From Turnera subulata (Eukaryota; Streptophyta; Magnoliopsida; Malpighiales; Passifloraceae), in contig JAKUCV010000352.1 of the NCBI GenBank assembly GCA_028386065.3, positions 1-64,000 on the forward strand: a stretch of DNA of 64,000 bases. Direction: 5' to 3'. The notes under the pieces are model-generated. The model worked only from the letters and a program-made list of their open reading frames with translations, did not search any database and had not been told where the DNA came from. The first letter of the stretch is position 1; every line of letters starts with the position of its first letter. A program made the translations under genes and the position numbers. This document shows, in pieces, positions 34,195 through 45,779 of this stretch.

Positions 34195-37100
34195 TATAAC
34201 GACCCGGGTAAAATTTTCGTGATTTTTACCAAGTTGTTTTGACTTTTACGGTGGTTAATAAAATCTTATCGCTGTTAATCAAGGATTTTACCAATCCGAG
34301 TCATTTTTCATTATTTTCATTATTACTTTGACTACTCTCAAAATTATTATTATTGTTATTATTTTTACCATTAATAATTTTATTCTCCTAATCAACATTA
34401 GTAGTAATATTACCATTATTTTGCTATGATATTTTTGTTACAATAATTTACCAATTATAGTTTAAAAATAAATTTCATCTTTTATTCCCATAATATTTAA
34501 TATATTATTCTTTGGAGATTTACTTTGAATTTTTATAAAAGAAAAATTGTTAAATCATGCTTATGTTTTACAAAGATTAAGTTAAAATATTAAACATAAG
34601 GTTTGCTGTAACAACCCAGATAATTTTGCATTTTTACCAGGTACGTAAAAGTTTTTATACAGTGATTTACCGAATGAATTAATCTTGGATAATTAATTTA
34701 TGGTAATTCGTGCATCAGGTTCCGAAAACGAGCCTTGTCCCATGTTCGGGATTTTTCTGCAGATTTTATGGACCAAAGTTGGAATTTTTCGGGTCCAGAA
34801 ATCTTCAGAAAAGTCGGGTTTATCCTCGAGTTAACGGACCAGAAATAAAGGTAAGGGGGTATATTGGATATTTTCTGGTCCAGGCGGGTCACACTTCACA
34901 TGTTGCATAGTACCACATAATTGAGACAGCTCAATTATTCAGCCGCCTCTTTCCTGTGTGCCTAGTGCTTTCACCTGTGCCTCACTAGTATGTTTGCATG
35001 TCTATTTAACTTGTGTTTCTTCAGCTTTCCATTACACCACACCACCATCTTCTTCCTGCAAACCTCAGTAGCATCTTCATCTCCTTCAACTTCGTTTTTC
35101 CTGCACCTGCAAAGCCACACAGACCAACCAAACCAGGAAAAAAAAAGAGAAAAAAAAAGAAACACACACCCCCAAGCAAAACTGTGTCGTTTTGCCAACA
35201 ACCCCATACCCCTATTTCTCTTCTTTCTTCTTCCTCTTCTCCCTTACCGTGAACTGCCACCACCAACCACCCGAGACCACCAGCTCGCCGCCACCTTGTC
35301 CTCCACCTTCCTCTTCCTTCTTTCCTGCATCACGCAGCAGCCGCCGCTTTCTCCAAGCGTCGCCAGCCGCTCCTCCCTGCTGCACACCAAGACGCGCCTC
35401 CACCTCTGCCGTCTCCTTCCCCGTGCTGCCGCCGCCGCCTGCAGCCACGCCGTTCGTCGCCTTCCTTCCTCCTTGCACCATCGCCTCCTCCCGACGCGCA
35501 CTGCCTCGCCTCGCGTCTCGTCGTCGTCGCTGCAGGTAAGTAACCCGGGGTTGAAGACGACCCGGATGGGTCGAGCTTGACCCGTTTCGCGACCGGGTCG
35601 TGGCTTGGTCTGGTCTGGGTTGACTTTGGGCTAGGATTCTTGGGCCGAGCTGTTGACCTGAGCCTTGGCCTGACACCTGTGCTATGCTTGGTTGGGTTGG
35701 TCTAATCCTTTTGGACTGGCCCTATCCGGAAATAAAAAAAAGTATACAATTTCTGAAAATATATATATATATGGTATATTTCTGGAAAAGTATATATATA
35801 GTATATAATTATAGTTTTGAAGATAAATGAAATAAATACTTTGACATAATATTATTTTCGGTAATCAAGGTAATTATAACGTGATTCATATCCTTTGAAA
35901 AATTATTATATAGTAAATACTTTTTAGAAAAGGATATACGTACTATGAAATTTTGGAAAAAATATATAAGCTATCATTTTCTGAAAAAAATATATATAGT
36001 ATGTTATGGCATATACTTTATAACAGCATTGGTAAATGATTATGTTTATGAAAATATGTTTGAAAAAGAATATGTGATATAGAAAAAAATATTTTATAGA
36101 ATTATTTTTGGAAAGGAATATATGCCATATAATTATTTTGTGAAAATATTTTATCGGAATAGTACCCGGCTATAAATATGGTAAATTATCATTTTGACTT
36201 GGAATTAAATGGTAAATGATAATGAAAATGGAATACAACTCGAGGCAGTAACCGAGTGGGCATAGTGTTTTATTTTACGGTTACAGCATTAGACTTTCAT
36301 TCGCATACCATTGCTGTGCATCTTATGTATGCATACTATGTGTTATATAGGAGTTGATACCGAGCAGTTCAATGAGGAACCGACTTTGGAACTCGTGGTG
36401 GAAACCCAGAGTTAATAACAGGCCAAGGTGAGGTTGCATACACGTCATTCCACCCGTGATAGCCAGGATGGTTGGTCTTGGAACTACATAGGTTCCATTG
36501 CATCTTATGGTTATTGTTGTTGATATCTTTGTGATATTTGTTGATATTTGTTGTGAGGATGGATAACCCTTGATATGTGCCTGTATTACTTTGTGTGCTT
36601 TGTTGTGTGATTGAATTGCTGAGATGGTCATTGTTGGTTATTTGACTGCTGTGGTTATTGCTGATGTGATTGTTGGACTGTGTTATTGACTCTTGGATAT
36701 TGTGTTGAGATTGATGTTGGACTATTGACTATGGATAATTGAGGAAAGGATAATGGATATGGAAATGGAAATTTGGAATTGAAACTGAGATGATGATTTA
36801 ATTGTCACGTGGAAAGTAGTGGTACGACCCGATGGTTTGAAGATTAATTTTGGGATGCTATGGTCGGTTACTTGGTTTGGGGATGTTTATCCCGGTTTGG
36901 TTGGGTTGTTATACCCGGTTTGATATTTGGGGACGTGGCCCAGGTTTGGTATGTTCTCTTTGACCTGGCATCCGGAATTAATTGATAACCTGGTACGACC
37001 CTAGCTTATCCAGTGACGGGGCCCGGAAGATAAAATTGGTAATAATTAAAGATGTTCTTTTAGCCCTGGTTCAGTCTTGATTAAGATGTGCTTTTGCTTT

Positions 37101-38267
37101 GATGGGCTGTGATGTGATATGTTCATTTGCATGATGTCTCATGATCATACCCTGGGAGGTTGTCAGTCCTTAGTTTAGTCGGTTGACCGTGGTCGGCATA
37201 GGTTTCCGGTTTACGGGTGTTAGTTGTTGTCGTTTGTCGTGAGTAGTCTATTGTTGTTGGCATCGGTTGCCAGTTGTCCTTTGTTTGTTGTCGGCTTCTT
37301 TTGGTAATTGTCGGATGAGTATCACTTGTCATTTTTTATCGGATAATGAGATATGTTGGTTGTCGGTTGTGGTCGATAGTTAGATGATTGTCATTTTTAA
37401 GAGTATGTTGATACCCAGAGATCGAGCTTAATGAGAATTGTTGTTGTTGTGGTTACGAGTTGCTGTGGTGACTGTTGTTACCGTGTTGTGTTGTGATTCT
37501 ACCCGAGAACCGGTTTGTGATGTTGATTTGGTATGGTCCGTGCTGGTTGTCGGCTACCCGGTGAGCGAGGCTCACGTGATTTGAGATTGTTTTGGTACCG
37601 AGTTAGGAGATCAGCAAGCACAGTAACAGTATGTTATCATACAATGAGGAACCTCAGTTGAGTATAGTCTGTCAGGACTAGAGTATGTGTTGTATAGTCT
37701 GTTGAGACTGGGTCGGTTGCCTAACATGTGGTTGAGTTGAGGTGTCCTGGTCGGACACTATTGTATGGTACAGTCAGTATTGGGTGGTCAGTGCATTGCA
37801 TAGTCGATGGGGTGGACATTTGCATAGTCCGCATTGTTCTTTGTGACTGCATTTGTTCTGTATACTGGACATGACTCGTATGCCATATTGATGTGCTCTT
37901 GACTGTTAAATATATGCTATGTTGATCATCATGGGTTATGTGTCGGTGAGATTAAGGAGAATCTCACCCCTCACCTGCCCCATCGGCAGGCTACGTTGTT
38001 CTTTGTGCAGAAACGTACATGGCAAGCTGCAGTGTACCCTCAGACAGGACTCGGATCCATAAGTTTGCATCGGGCTTTGCATATGTTGATATTGAGTTTA
38101 TAAATGCTTCCGCTGTGCTGTTGATGTTGAGGTACCCGAGGTCGGGTGATTTTTATTACATTGGGCGAATGGTCCATTCTTCTATTGTATTACACAGTTT
38201 GTGCCACGTGTCGGCACTGTTGTCGGTAAATACTGTATGTTGGGTAATTTTGGGTCGGGGTGTTTCA
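34195..38267 (+). mobile_element. Solo LTR of mosaic structure, plus strand
   Basis: Flanked by TATTT at 34190-34194 and 38268-38272. It starts TATAACGACCCGGG (TG changed to TA) and ends GGGTCGGGGTGTTTCA. The first 417 bases and about 36420-36556 and 37091-38267 resemble the minus-strand LTR at 39147-53629. The rest, beginning with a second LTR-like start TGTAACAACCC at 34612, resembles the 14138/31252 family. It contains a strong donor-like CAG/GTAAGT (35535) and hairpins at 37945-37990. A third subfamily is an alternative to recombination. Confidence 0.82.
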
Positions 38268-38272
38268 TATTT

Positions 38273-39141
38273 TCTTTTCCTTTTTTCTTTTTTTTTTGTA
38301 AGTTGCCCATACATTAAAAAAAATATTTGATTAATAATGAACCAATTATTTATTATTTCCAAAATGAAAATGAAAAATTATTACATAACAAAATAAATTT
38401 GTAAAAAATTCCTTAATGATTTAAAAATATAAGTATATAATTTAAGTTTTTTTAAACAAGTTTTTTAATCTAAATAATAGCTTATTATTAGATAGAATTT
38501 TTACATAATTGATCTACTAAAACACATATTAAATAATTTTAATACTTAATTAATTTTAATGTTTGACACTAAAATTTTCATTTGGACACAATTGGTTATA
38601 TAATGTTTCTTTTTTTGCCTACACTAAACAATATTCCTAAATCCGTCCTTGATTCTCATACTATGAAAAAGAATATATTCTCGTACTGTAATGGCCATAA
38701 AAATTAATAATTATTTAGGAAAGTAAAATCATTGTTCATTAATATTAATTGAACTACATATAATAAAAATGTTAAAACTAATTTCCATAATATGTTCTTG
38801 CACTATAATGGGCATGTATCCTTACAAAAAAAATATTAGCTACCTTAAAATTTAATTATAAGTATCTATGTAAAAATTTTATTTAATTAATTTGAATAAA
38901 TGAATTTAACATTTATACAAATATAAATAGGAAATGAGTTTATGGAAAAAATTAGTGTAATATTTATAATATCAATTAATTATAATTGAACATTCAAGAA
39001 ATCATATATTTAGAAATTTTCCTCCTGTAGTAAGCAAATAATTGAACCAAAAAATAAATTAAAAATTATCAATAAATGCATGGACTAATTATGTTAAGTC
39101 ACATATCTACCCACTTAAATAATTAACCATGATTAAGAGGT
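38273..39141. other. AT-rich CACTA-like spacer
   Basis: No gene. Segments near 38725 and 38890 are diverged copies of sequence near 14010 and 13433, linking this spacer to the CACTA sequence left of the chromovirus. Confidence 0.55.
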
Positions 39142-42100
39142 TAATTTGAAACACCCCGACCCAAATTTATCCAATAAACAGTATTTACCAAATACCAGTG
39201 TCGACATGTGGCACAGACAGTAAATACAACAGGAAAATCCGGCCCAACGGCCCAAAGATAATATCATGTCACCCGACCTCGGGTATAACAGTATCATTAG
39301 CACAGCGGAAGCATTTAAATAATTACAGCAAAAGTATGAATCGACTCGATGCAACTATGGATCCAGATCCGTCAGAGGAGATGCCGCAGCCTGCCATGAT
39401 GCATACCTGCACAAAGAACAACGTAGCCTGCCGATGGGGCAGGTGAGGGGTGAGATTCTCCATAATCTCAACGACACATAACCCATGATGAACAACATAG
39501 CATATACTTAGTAGTCAAGAACACATCAATACGACATACAAGTAGTGAACAGAACACTGATCAAACACGGTCACAAAGAACAATGCCGACCATGCAAATG
39601 TCCACCCCATCGACTATGCAATGCACTGACCATCCAATACTGACTGTACCATACACTAGTGCCCGACCGGGACACTTCAACTCGACTACGTATTGGGTAT
39701 TCGACCCAGTCTCTACAGACTATATAATACATACTCTAGTCCTGACATACTATACTCAACAGAGGTTCCTCATCGTATGGTAACACACCGATACTGTGCT
39801 TGCCGATCATCTAACCCGGTACCAAAACAAACTCAAATCACGTGAGCCTCGCTCACCGGGTAGCCGGCAACCTGCACGGACCATACCCAATCAATATCAC
39901 AAACCGGTCCCCGAGTAGAATCACAACACAATACGGTAACAGTAGTCACCACAACAACTCGTAACCACAACATCAATTCTCTTTAAGCTCGATCTTTAGG
40001 TATCGACATACCCTTAACAATCATCCAACCGTCGACCACAGCCGACAACTAACATATCTCAATATCCGATCAAAAACGACAAGTGATACTCATCTGACAA
40101 TTATCAAAGAAACCGACAACCAACAAAAGACAACTGGCAACCGATGCCAACAACAGTAGACCACACACGACCAACGACAACAACATACATTCGCAAGCCG
40201 ACAACCGATGCCGACCACGGCAACCAACTATACCAAGGACTGACAACCTCTCAGGGTATGATCATGAGACAACATGCATATGAACATATCACATCACAGC
40301 CCATCAAAGCAATCTCAGCAACGTACAAATCTTCACAACAAATATCAACAAATGTCACACAGATATCAACAGCAATAAACCATAAGATGCAATGGAACCT
40401 ATGTAGTTCCAAGACCAACCATCCCGGCTATCACGGGTGGAATGACGTATATGCAACCTCACCTGATACTCCTCGGAAGCTGGTATCCGGTTAAGCCTTG
40501 ATATTCCTATAATATAACAACAGTAATCACTTATAATGCACAAACAAGATGATTATGCATGATGCCGGTTAACAGTTATTAGACGGCTTATCAGTTCTAC
40601 TTATTATTTCCATAGTTATCTTATTCATTTTTGTGGAGATTACTGACAACCTATTTTCCATCTGATATACCAATCATGTTCAACATAAATCCATCCAAAC
40701 CAAAGCCTAGCGTCCAAGCCGATATCCCGGCCCTTAGGTCGCTTATGACAATAAGGCATATATACGTACACTTATACATAGTGTATTATTTAAGATAATA
40801 TATTTGTAAGTAAATCAAGTTACGACCCGTTAAATACTCACAGTCCATATGACGTAAATAATACTTATTAAACATAATTATTCATAAAAAATTCTATTTG
40901 TAATTAATTGAAGTTATGACCTATATACTCATATATATTAGTTAGAAGAAATAACCGTTGTAAACGATATTTACATTTAGTAAATCTATTTAATCGTAAG
41001 TACTTATATACTATAATCATTAATTAAATAGAAATACAGTCTAGCAATATCTATGCCGGTGAAAATAGTTACAGTACGTTATACGATATATATGTATATA
41101 CTTGTATAATATTAAAATCAATAATTAAAATAAGGTATAAATCTATTATTATTTTACCTTAGGATTACGGAAATAAATAAATATATATATATATATACAC
41201 ACACGTCTAGGCCTTTTATAATATAAATTCAATTAAACATAATTAAGGAAATTTAGAAATTAGACTCGGTAGGCCTTCACGAACGTTTAGCCCATCGGAG
41301 GATAAATCTAATATCAACATAATTTCGAAAATTAAATAAGAGACATAATTAAAATTAATAAATAACATAGGCCTTTTATTAATTAGCCCAATAAAATTAA
41401 ATAAGCGAAAATTAAATACAATGGGCCTTATACGAGCCCAGGTAAACGTAAATAAAATTAAACTGGAATTTAAATATTATGGGCCTTGTATGAGCCCAGA
41501 TAAAATGTAAATAGAATTTAACCGAGAAATTGAATACAATGGGCCTTTTAATAGCCCAATTAAAATTTAAATAAGAACAGAAAATAAATAAATGAACATA
41601 AATTAAATATTAAAAGCACAAATTAAATAAAAGCATAATAAAAGACATAAAATAAAAACCATAAGTTAATTAAATTAGGTTAATCAAATTAAGTTAATAA
41701 ATTTTAATTAGCGTTATTTTAATGTCCCGGTCCGTTTTATATCATTCGGGTTCGTTATGCATATGGATGGTCCAAGGCTCGGGTTTTACCCAAAGGTCAG
41801 TTTCTGAGCTCGCCGGAAAATTCCCGGGACTGCCGGAAACTCGCCAGAATCCGGCCAAACACTGTTCACAGCAGCCCAAACTCCTCGGCTACTGTTCTTC
41901 TACTAACAACACAATCCAGTTCCACCACAAGCAGACCATCCCCGAGAACACCAACACCCATGCCATACCCGCAGCAATCCTCCGGTAACCTGAGCTCCAC
42001 CACACCACCGTGTCTGCCACCCAAAACACCCCAACCCAAAACCATAGCAGCCACAACCATGCCATCCCAACCACCACACTTAAATCCACCGAAACCAAAA

Positions 42101-42907
42101 CACAGAGGAACAACATCAACCCACCAATTCGAATCCATCCACACCCCAAACACAACCCACACAATCAAAGGTAACACGATTCAATCGTCACAGAGCCATA
42201 GCCGAGAGCACAGAACACCAAGACCCAATTAGCAACTGGTAGAGGTCGGGTTAAGAAAAGAAAAGAAAATAAAGAAAGGAAGAGGAAGAATGTTCGGTGT
42301 TGCGTCTTACCCACACAGCCACGAGATCGGCGACGACGGGTGATGGATCGGTGGCGAGACAGAGACGCAGGAACAGGAAAAGGAAGAAAGGGAAGATGAC
42401 GGCACTATGTTGCGGCGGTGGAGGAGGAAGGGTAGAGGAAGAAGGCAGAGACGATGGCAGCACACAAGGAACCCAACCCCGAGTTCCTCGTCCCTGTACC
42501 CGTCGCCCTCAAGCCTTTTCCTTTCTCTGGCAGCGGTGGCAGGGGCAGCTTCAAAACAGCAGCACGGCGACGCGATGGGTGGGTTGAGACGGGGACGGTG
42601 AGAGTGTTAGAACTCATGGCTCATTACAGGTTTTGATAATTGACAAACCAATTCCAGTTCATGACAAAGATGAAGCAAAAAGAAATCAGCAAACCAATCC
42701 TCCAAGCAAATGAAGGCAAACCTATCAAGAGTAAAGGATCAATATAAAAGAGCACAAGAATTGAAGAGCCATGCAAGAAGAGTTAGATTCATAAATTGTA
42801 CAGAGGGTAACACTCAACTCTTCTAAGTTATTGGCTCAAAATAAGATGAATTTTGCTCATGCATCACATAACATATTTCCAAGCATAAAAATGTTTTTCG
42901 AGCCATG

Positions 42908-43581
42908 AACATCGATGTTGTGGATTTAAACATCGATGTTCCTGCCTTTGAACAATCTTTCAAAACAGGCAGTAGGCTCAGAACATCGATGTTGGATTCC
43001 TAAACATTGATGTTCTCATGACCGTTGCATTTGAAAATATTTTTACATGAGCAAAACATCGATGTTGGCTTTAGAACATCGATGTTGTTCAATGATCAGT
43101 TTTCATCTCATTTTCACAGAAGCAAAATAACATCGATGTTGTAAATTAAACATCGATGTTCTTCAATGATCAGTTTTCATCTCATTTTCACAGAAGCAAA
43201 ATAACATCGATGTTGGTTTTGAAACATCGATGTTCTTCACATGATGCTTTAAGTTAATTTTGCCGAATCAAATAAACATCGATGTTAAATTACCCAACAT
43301 CGATGTTCTTTCAATTGATGCCTTAAATCGAATTTCGCCGAAGCAAAATAACATCGATGTTCTTGAAGCAACATCGATGTTCCATGATGATCAGTTTTAA
43401 AAGAATTTTGCCGAACCAAAATAACATCGATGTTCCAAAGATCATCAGTTTTAATTGATTTCGCCGAGCCAAAATAACATCGATGTTGGATTGGCAAACA
43501 TCGATGTTTTAGTTACCGTTAGTCCAAAAATTCAAATTTACTGGATAAAACATCGATGTTGTACCTTTAAACATCGATGTT
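42908..43581. repeat. Array of 19 copies of the 12-bp palindrome AACATCGATGTT
   Basis: Sites start at 42908, 42929, 42982, 43003, 43055, 43075, 43129, 43149, 43203, 43223, 43275, 43296, 43350, 43370, 43423, 43476, 43497, 43549 and 43570. Eighteen are exact; 43003 reads AACATTGATGTT. Eighteen form nine pairs with start-to-start distance of exactly 20 or 21 bp; 43423 is single. Pairs recur about every 53-74 bp, separated by a degenerate TTCGCCGAAGCAAAATA-like sequence. The LTR location and helical spacing suggest dimeric protein-binding sites, but no known factor is assigned. Confidence 0.95.
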
Positions 43582-43675
43582 TAGCCGTTGAGCAGACAAC
43601 TTTTCAGCACCCATTATGTTTTGTCCAAAGCTGTTTCTTGAGTGGATTTTAAACGGCTCCATAATTTTTCAGAGC

Positions 43676-43683
43676 TATAAATT
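43676..43683 (+). promoter_or_regulatory. TATA box of the SIRE-like LTR
   Basis: TATAAATT, about 95 bases after the last palindrome of the array. The same box is at 52422-52429 in the 3' LTR. Confidence 0.65.
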
Positions 43684-44220
43684 GAGCATTTTCAGCCTTG
43701 ATTAAAAATAATCAACTCTCTACATTCATGCTATTCATTCATACATACATTACAAATCTTAATTGAGCCAATATCCTTTGAGGATTGAGAGTTGCCTTTT
43801 TGAGCTTAAATTCTGTAACTCATATCTACTCTTGTGAGAGCCTTTGTTTGAGTGATTGTGTTGTTATATATCCTAAGGGAGGTTAGTTCCCTTGTAGCAG
43901 CTCATAGGAAGAGTGAGTTTTCTTTCCTTGAGAGAAGTCTTGAAGTGTGGTATCTTCAAGCAAGAGATTAGAGTTTCTTGTGATTAGAACTCTAGGTTTG
44001 TAACGGTTTGTTAAGCACCCCTAAGCTTAACATAGCTAGTGGAATCTTCAAGAGAGTCTCTTAAAGGACTGGATTAGCCACACAAGTAGTGTGTGTGTGA
44101 ACCAGGATAATTTCTCTTGTTCTTCATTGTTTAAATTCCGCATTTATTTCCTGCTTATTTCGTTTTAATCAGATAAACGCTATTCACCCCCCTCTAGCGT
44201 AGGGCTATTGTTCTAACAAT

Positions 44221-44233
44221 TGGTAGCGGAGCC
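44221..44233 (+). promoter_or_regulatory. Primer-binding site of the SIRE-like element, variant TGGTAGCGGAGCC
   Basis: Two bases after the 5' LTR and identical to the Copia site at 8418. Because this element is young, the variant is unlikely to be decay. Confidence 0.85.
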
Positions 44234-44273
44234 TAACTCTCTGAAAGACTTAACCGTTTAAGAGAAACTTTTC

Positions 44274-45779
44274 ATGGCTTCTTCAAGTAATTATGCAGGA
44301 CTCTTCGAAGGACAATCCACTACTCGTCCACCGCTCTTTGATGGCACCAATTACAGCTACTGGAAGGAGAGGATGAGAATTTTCCTCCAATCCAACAACT
44401 ATGCTCTTTGGCGAATCATGAAGATTGGAGAGCAAATTCCGACGAAGAAAGTTGGTGAAATCACAGTGCCAAAGACGGAGGAGGAGTATAACGCTGCAGA
44501 CATTACGATGGTTGAAAACAATGCCAAATCAATCAACATGCTCTATTATGCAGTCAACCCCGATGATTACCGGAAAATCTCTTGCTGCACAACCGCAAAA
44601 GAAATGTGGGATAAGCTGGAGGTCACCTACGAAGGAACCGATCAAGTTCGAGAGGCCAAAATCCACTCCCTCACTGCAGATTATGAACTCTTTCGAATGA
44701 AGGAGAACGAGGGAATAGAGGAGAAGTTCGAACGATTTTCTAAAATCGTAAATAACCTTCATGCTCTCAAGAAGGTCTACTTCGACAAGGACTTGGTCAG
44801 AAAAGTCCTTAGATGCCTCACTCCCGAATGGCGTTCTAAAGCCGACGCAATCTATGAAAACATCGGGACATCGAACACAACCATTGAAAGTCTTAGAGGT
44901 AATCTTCTAACCTATGAAGCCACTATTCTTAAGCCCTCTTTGCAGGAACCAAAGAAGAAGAACATAGCTCTCAAAGCTTCCACCTCCAAGACGCAAGAGT
45001 CGGACTCTAGCGATGACGATCAGGAACTTGGACTTGTCATCCGCAAATTCCATAAATTCATGAAGAAGGAATTTGTAAAAAAAGGGAGAAAGATGTCCAG
45101 AACACCCAAATGCTATGGGTGTAGAGAGATTGGGCACATCAAGCCCAAGTGCCCCAAAGCAAAGGAGGGAAAGGAGAAGAAGCCCTACAAGAAGCATAGG
45201 GCATACATCTCATGGGGAGGCGATTCCGGCGATGAATCATCCGATAGCGATGAAGGAGAAACGGCTAACCTATGTCTCATGGCAAGGGAAGAACCGGAAG
45301 AGGTAAGTACCACTTCTCCAAATGAAAATTTTACATATGAAGAATTGCAAAATGAATTTGATGAGCTTTATAGTGAATTCATTTCTATTTCTAAAGTTAA
45401 CAAGAGTTTAAAGAAACAAGTTATAACTTTGGAAAAAGATATGGAAAATGTGTCCAATGAGAATAAGAATCTTAAGGAAGAAAATACGACTCTAGACACA
45501 CCCAAGGAATGTTTATCATGTGGCTCCTTAAAAGAACAAAATGAAAAATTAGCATGTGAGAATAGGAAGTTGAAGGATGAAAATAAGATGCTAGAAAAGA
45601 AGAGTATAAAGGAATGTTCATCATGTATACCTTTAAGGAAACAAGTTGAACAACTTAAAACAACCTTGAAGAAGTTTAATACTCCTCATAAAAATCTGAA
45701 TTCTATGCTAGGTAATTTCCAATCTACTAGGCATGGAATAGGTTTTAGGAATGAACCTAAAAGACATAAAGTTAAATAA
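44274..45779 (+). CDS. SIRE-like gag polyprotein
   Basis: 501 residues from an ATG 53 bases after the primer-binding site. The N-terminal part has PLFDGTNYSYWKERMRIFLQ and the UBN2-type gag region (MLYYAVNPDDYRKISCCTTAKEMWDKLEVTYEG). A CCHC knuckle CYGCREIGHIKPKC lies near residue 282. An acidic linker is followed by a heptad-rich coiled coil (about residues 365-480, many K/E/N/L). Gag builds the virus-like particle and packages RNA. It ends at TAA 45777-45779 before an A-rich run, and the same frame continues without another stop to 46028, adding a second knuckle. Confidence 0.9.
   Translation: MASSSNYAGLFEGQSTTRPPLFDGTNYSYWKERMRIFLQSNNYALWRIMKIGEQIPTKKVGEITVPKTEEEYNAADITMVENNAKSINMLYYAVNPDDYRKISCCTTAKEMWDKLEVTYEGTDQVREAKIHSLTADYELFRMKENEGIEEKFERFSKIVNNLHALKKVYFDKDLVRKVLRCLTPEWRSKADAIYENIGTSNTTIESLRGNLLTYEATILKPSLQEPKKKNIALKASTSKTQESDSSDDDQELGLVIRKFHKFMKKEFVKKGRKMSRTPKCYGCREIGHIKPKCPKAKEGKEKKPYKKHRAYISWGGDSGDESSDSDEGETANLCLMAREEPEEVSTTSPNENFTYEELQNEFDELYSEFISISKVNKSLKKQVITLEKDMENVSNENKNLKEENTTLDTPKECLSCGSLKEQNEKLACENRKLKDENKMLEKKSIKECSSCIPLRKQVEQLKTTLKKFNTPHKNLNSMLGNFQSTRHGIGFRNEPKRHKVK

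Larger units (their letters stand above)
42605..44218 (+). repeat. 5' LTR of the SIRE-like element
   Basis: It carries the AACATCGATGTT array (42908-43581) upstream of a TATAAATT box at 43676-43683, so the array sits in the promoter (U3) part. A 74-bp tandem duplication (43087-43160 and the following unit) is absent from the 3' LTR. Confidence 0.93.

Noticed and set aside
34612..37127. Independent nested LTR starting TGTAACAACCC at 34612 and ending at TTCA/TTTGC near 37122
   Set aside because: TTTGC flanks both ends, but the sequence up to TTCA is also present uninterrupted in the related minus-strand LTR, so the apparent right end is coincidental. A mosaic LTR explains it better.
42908..43581. 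CRISPR-like array appearance of AACATCGATGTT
   Set aside because: Plant nuclear LTR context, 12-bp palindromic unit, 8-9-bp linkers and no cas genes. It is a promoter-region motif array.
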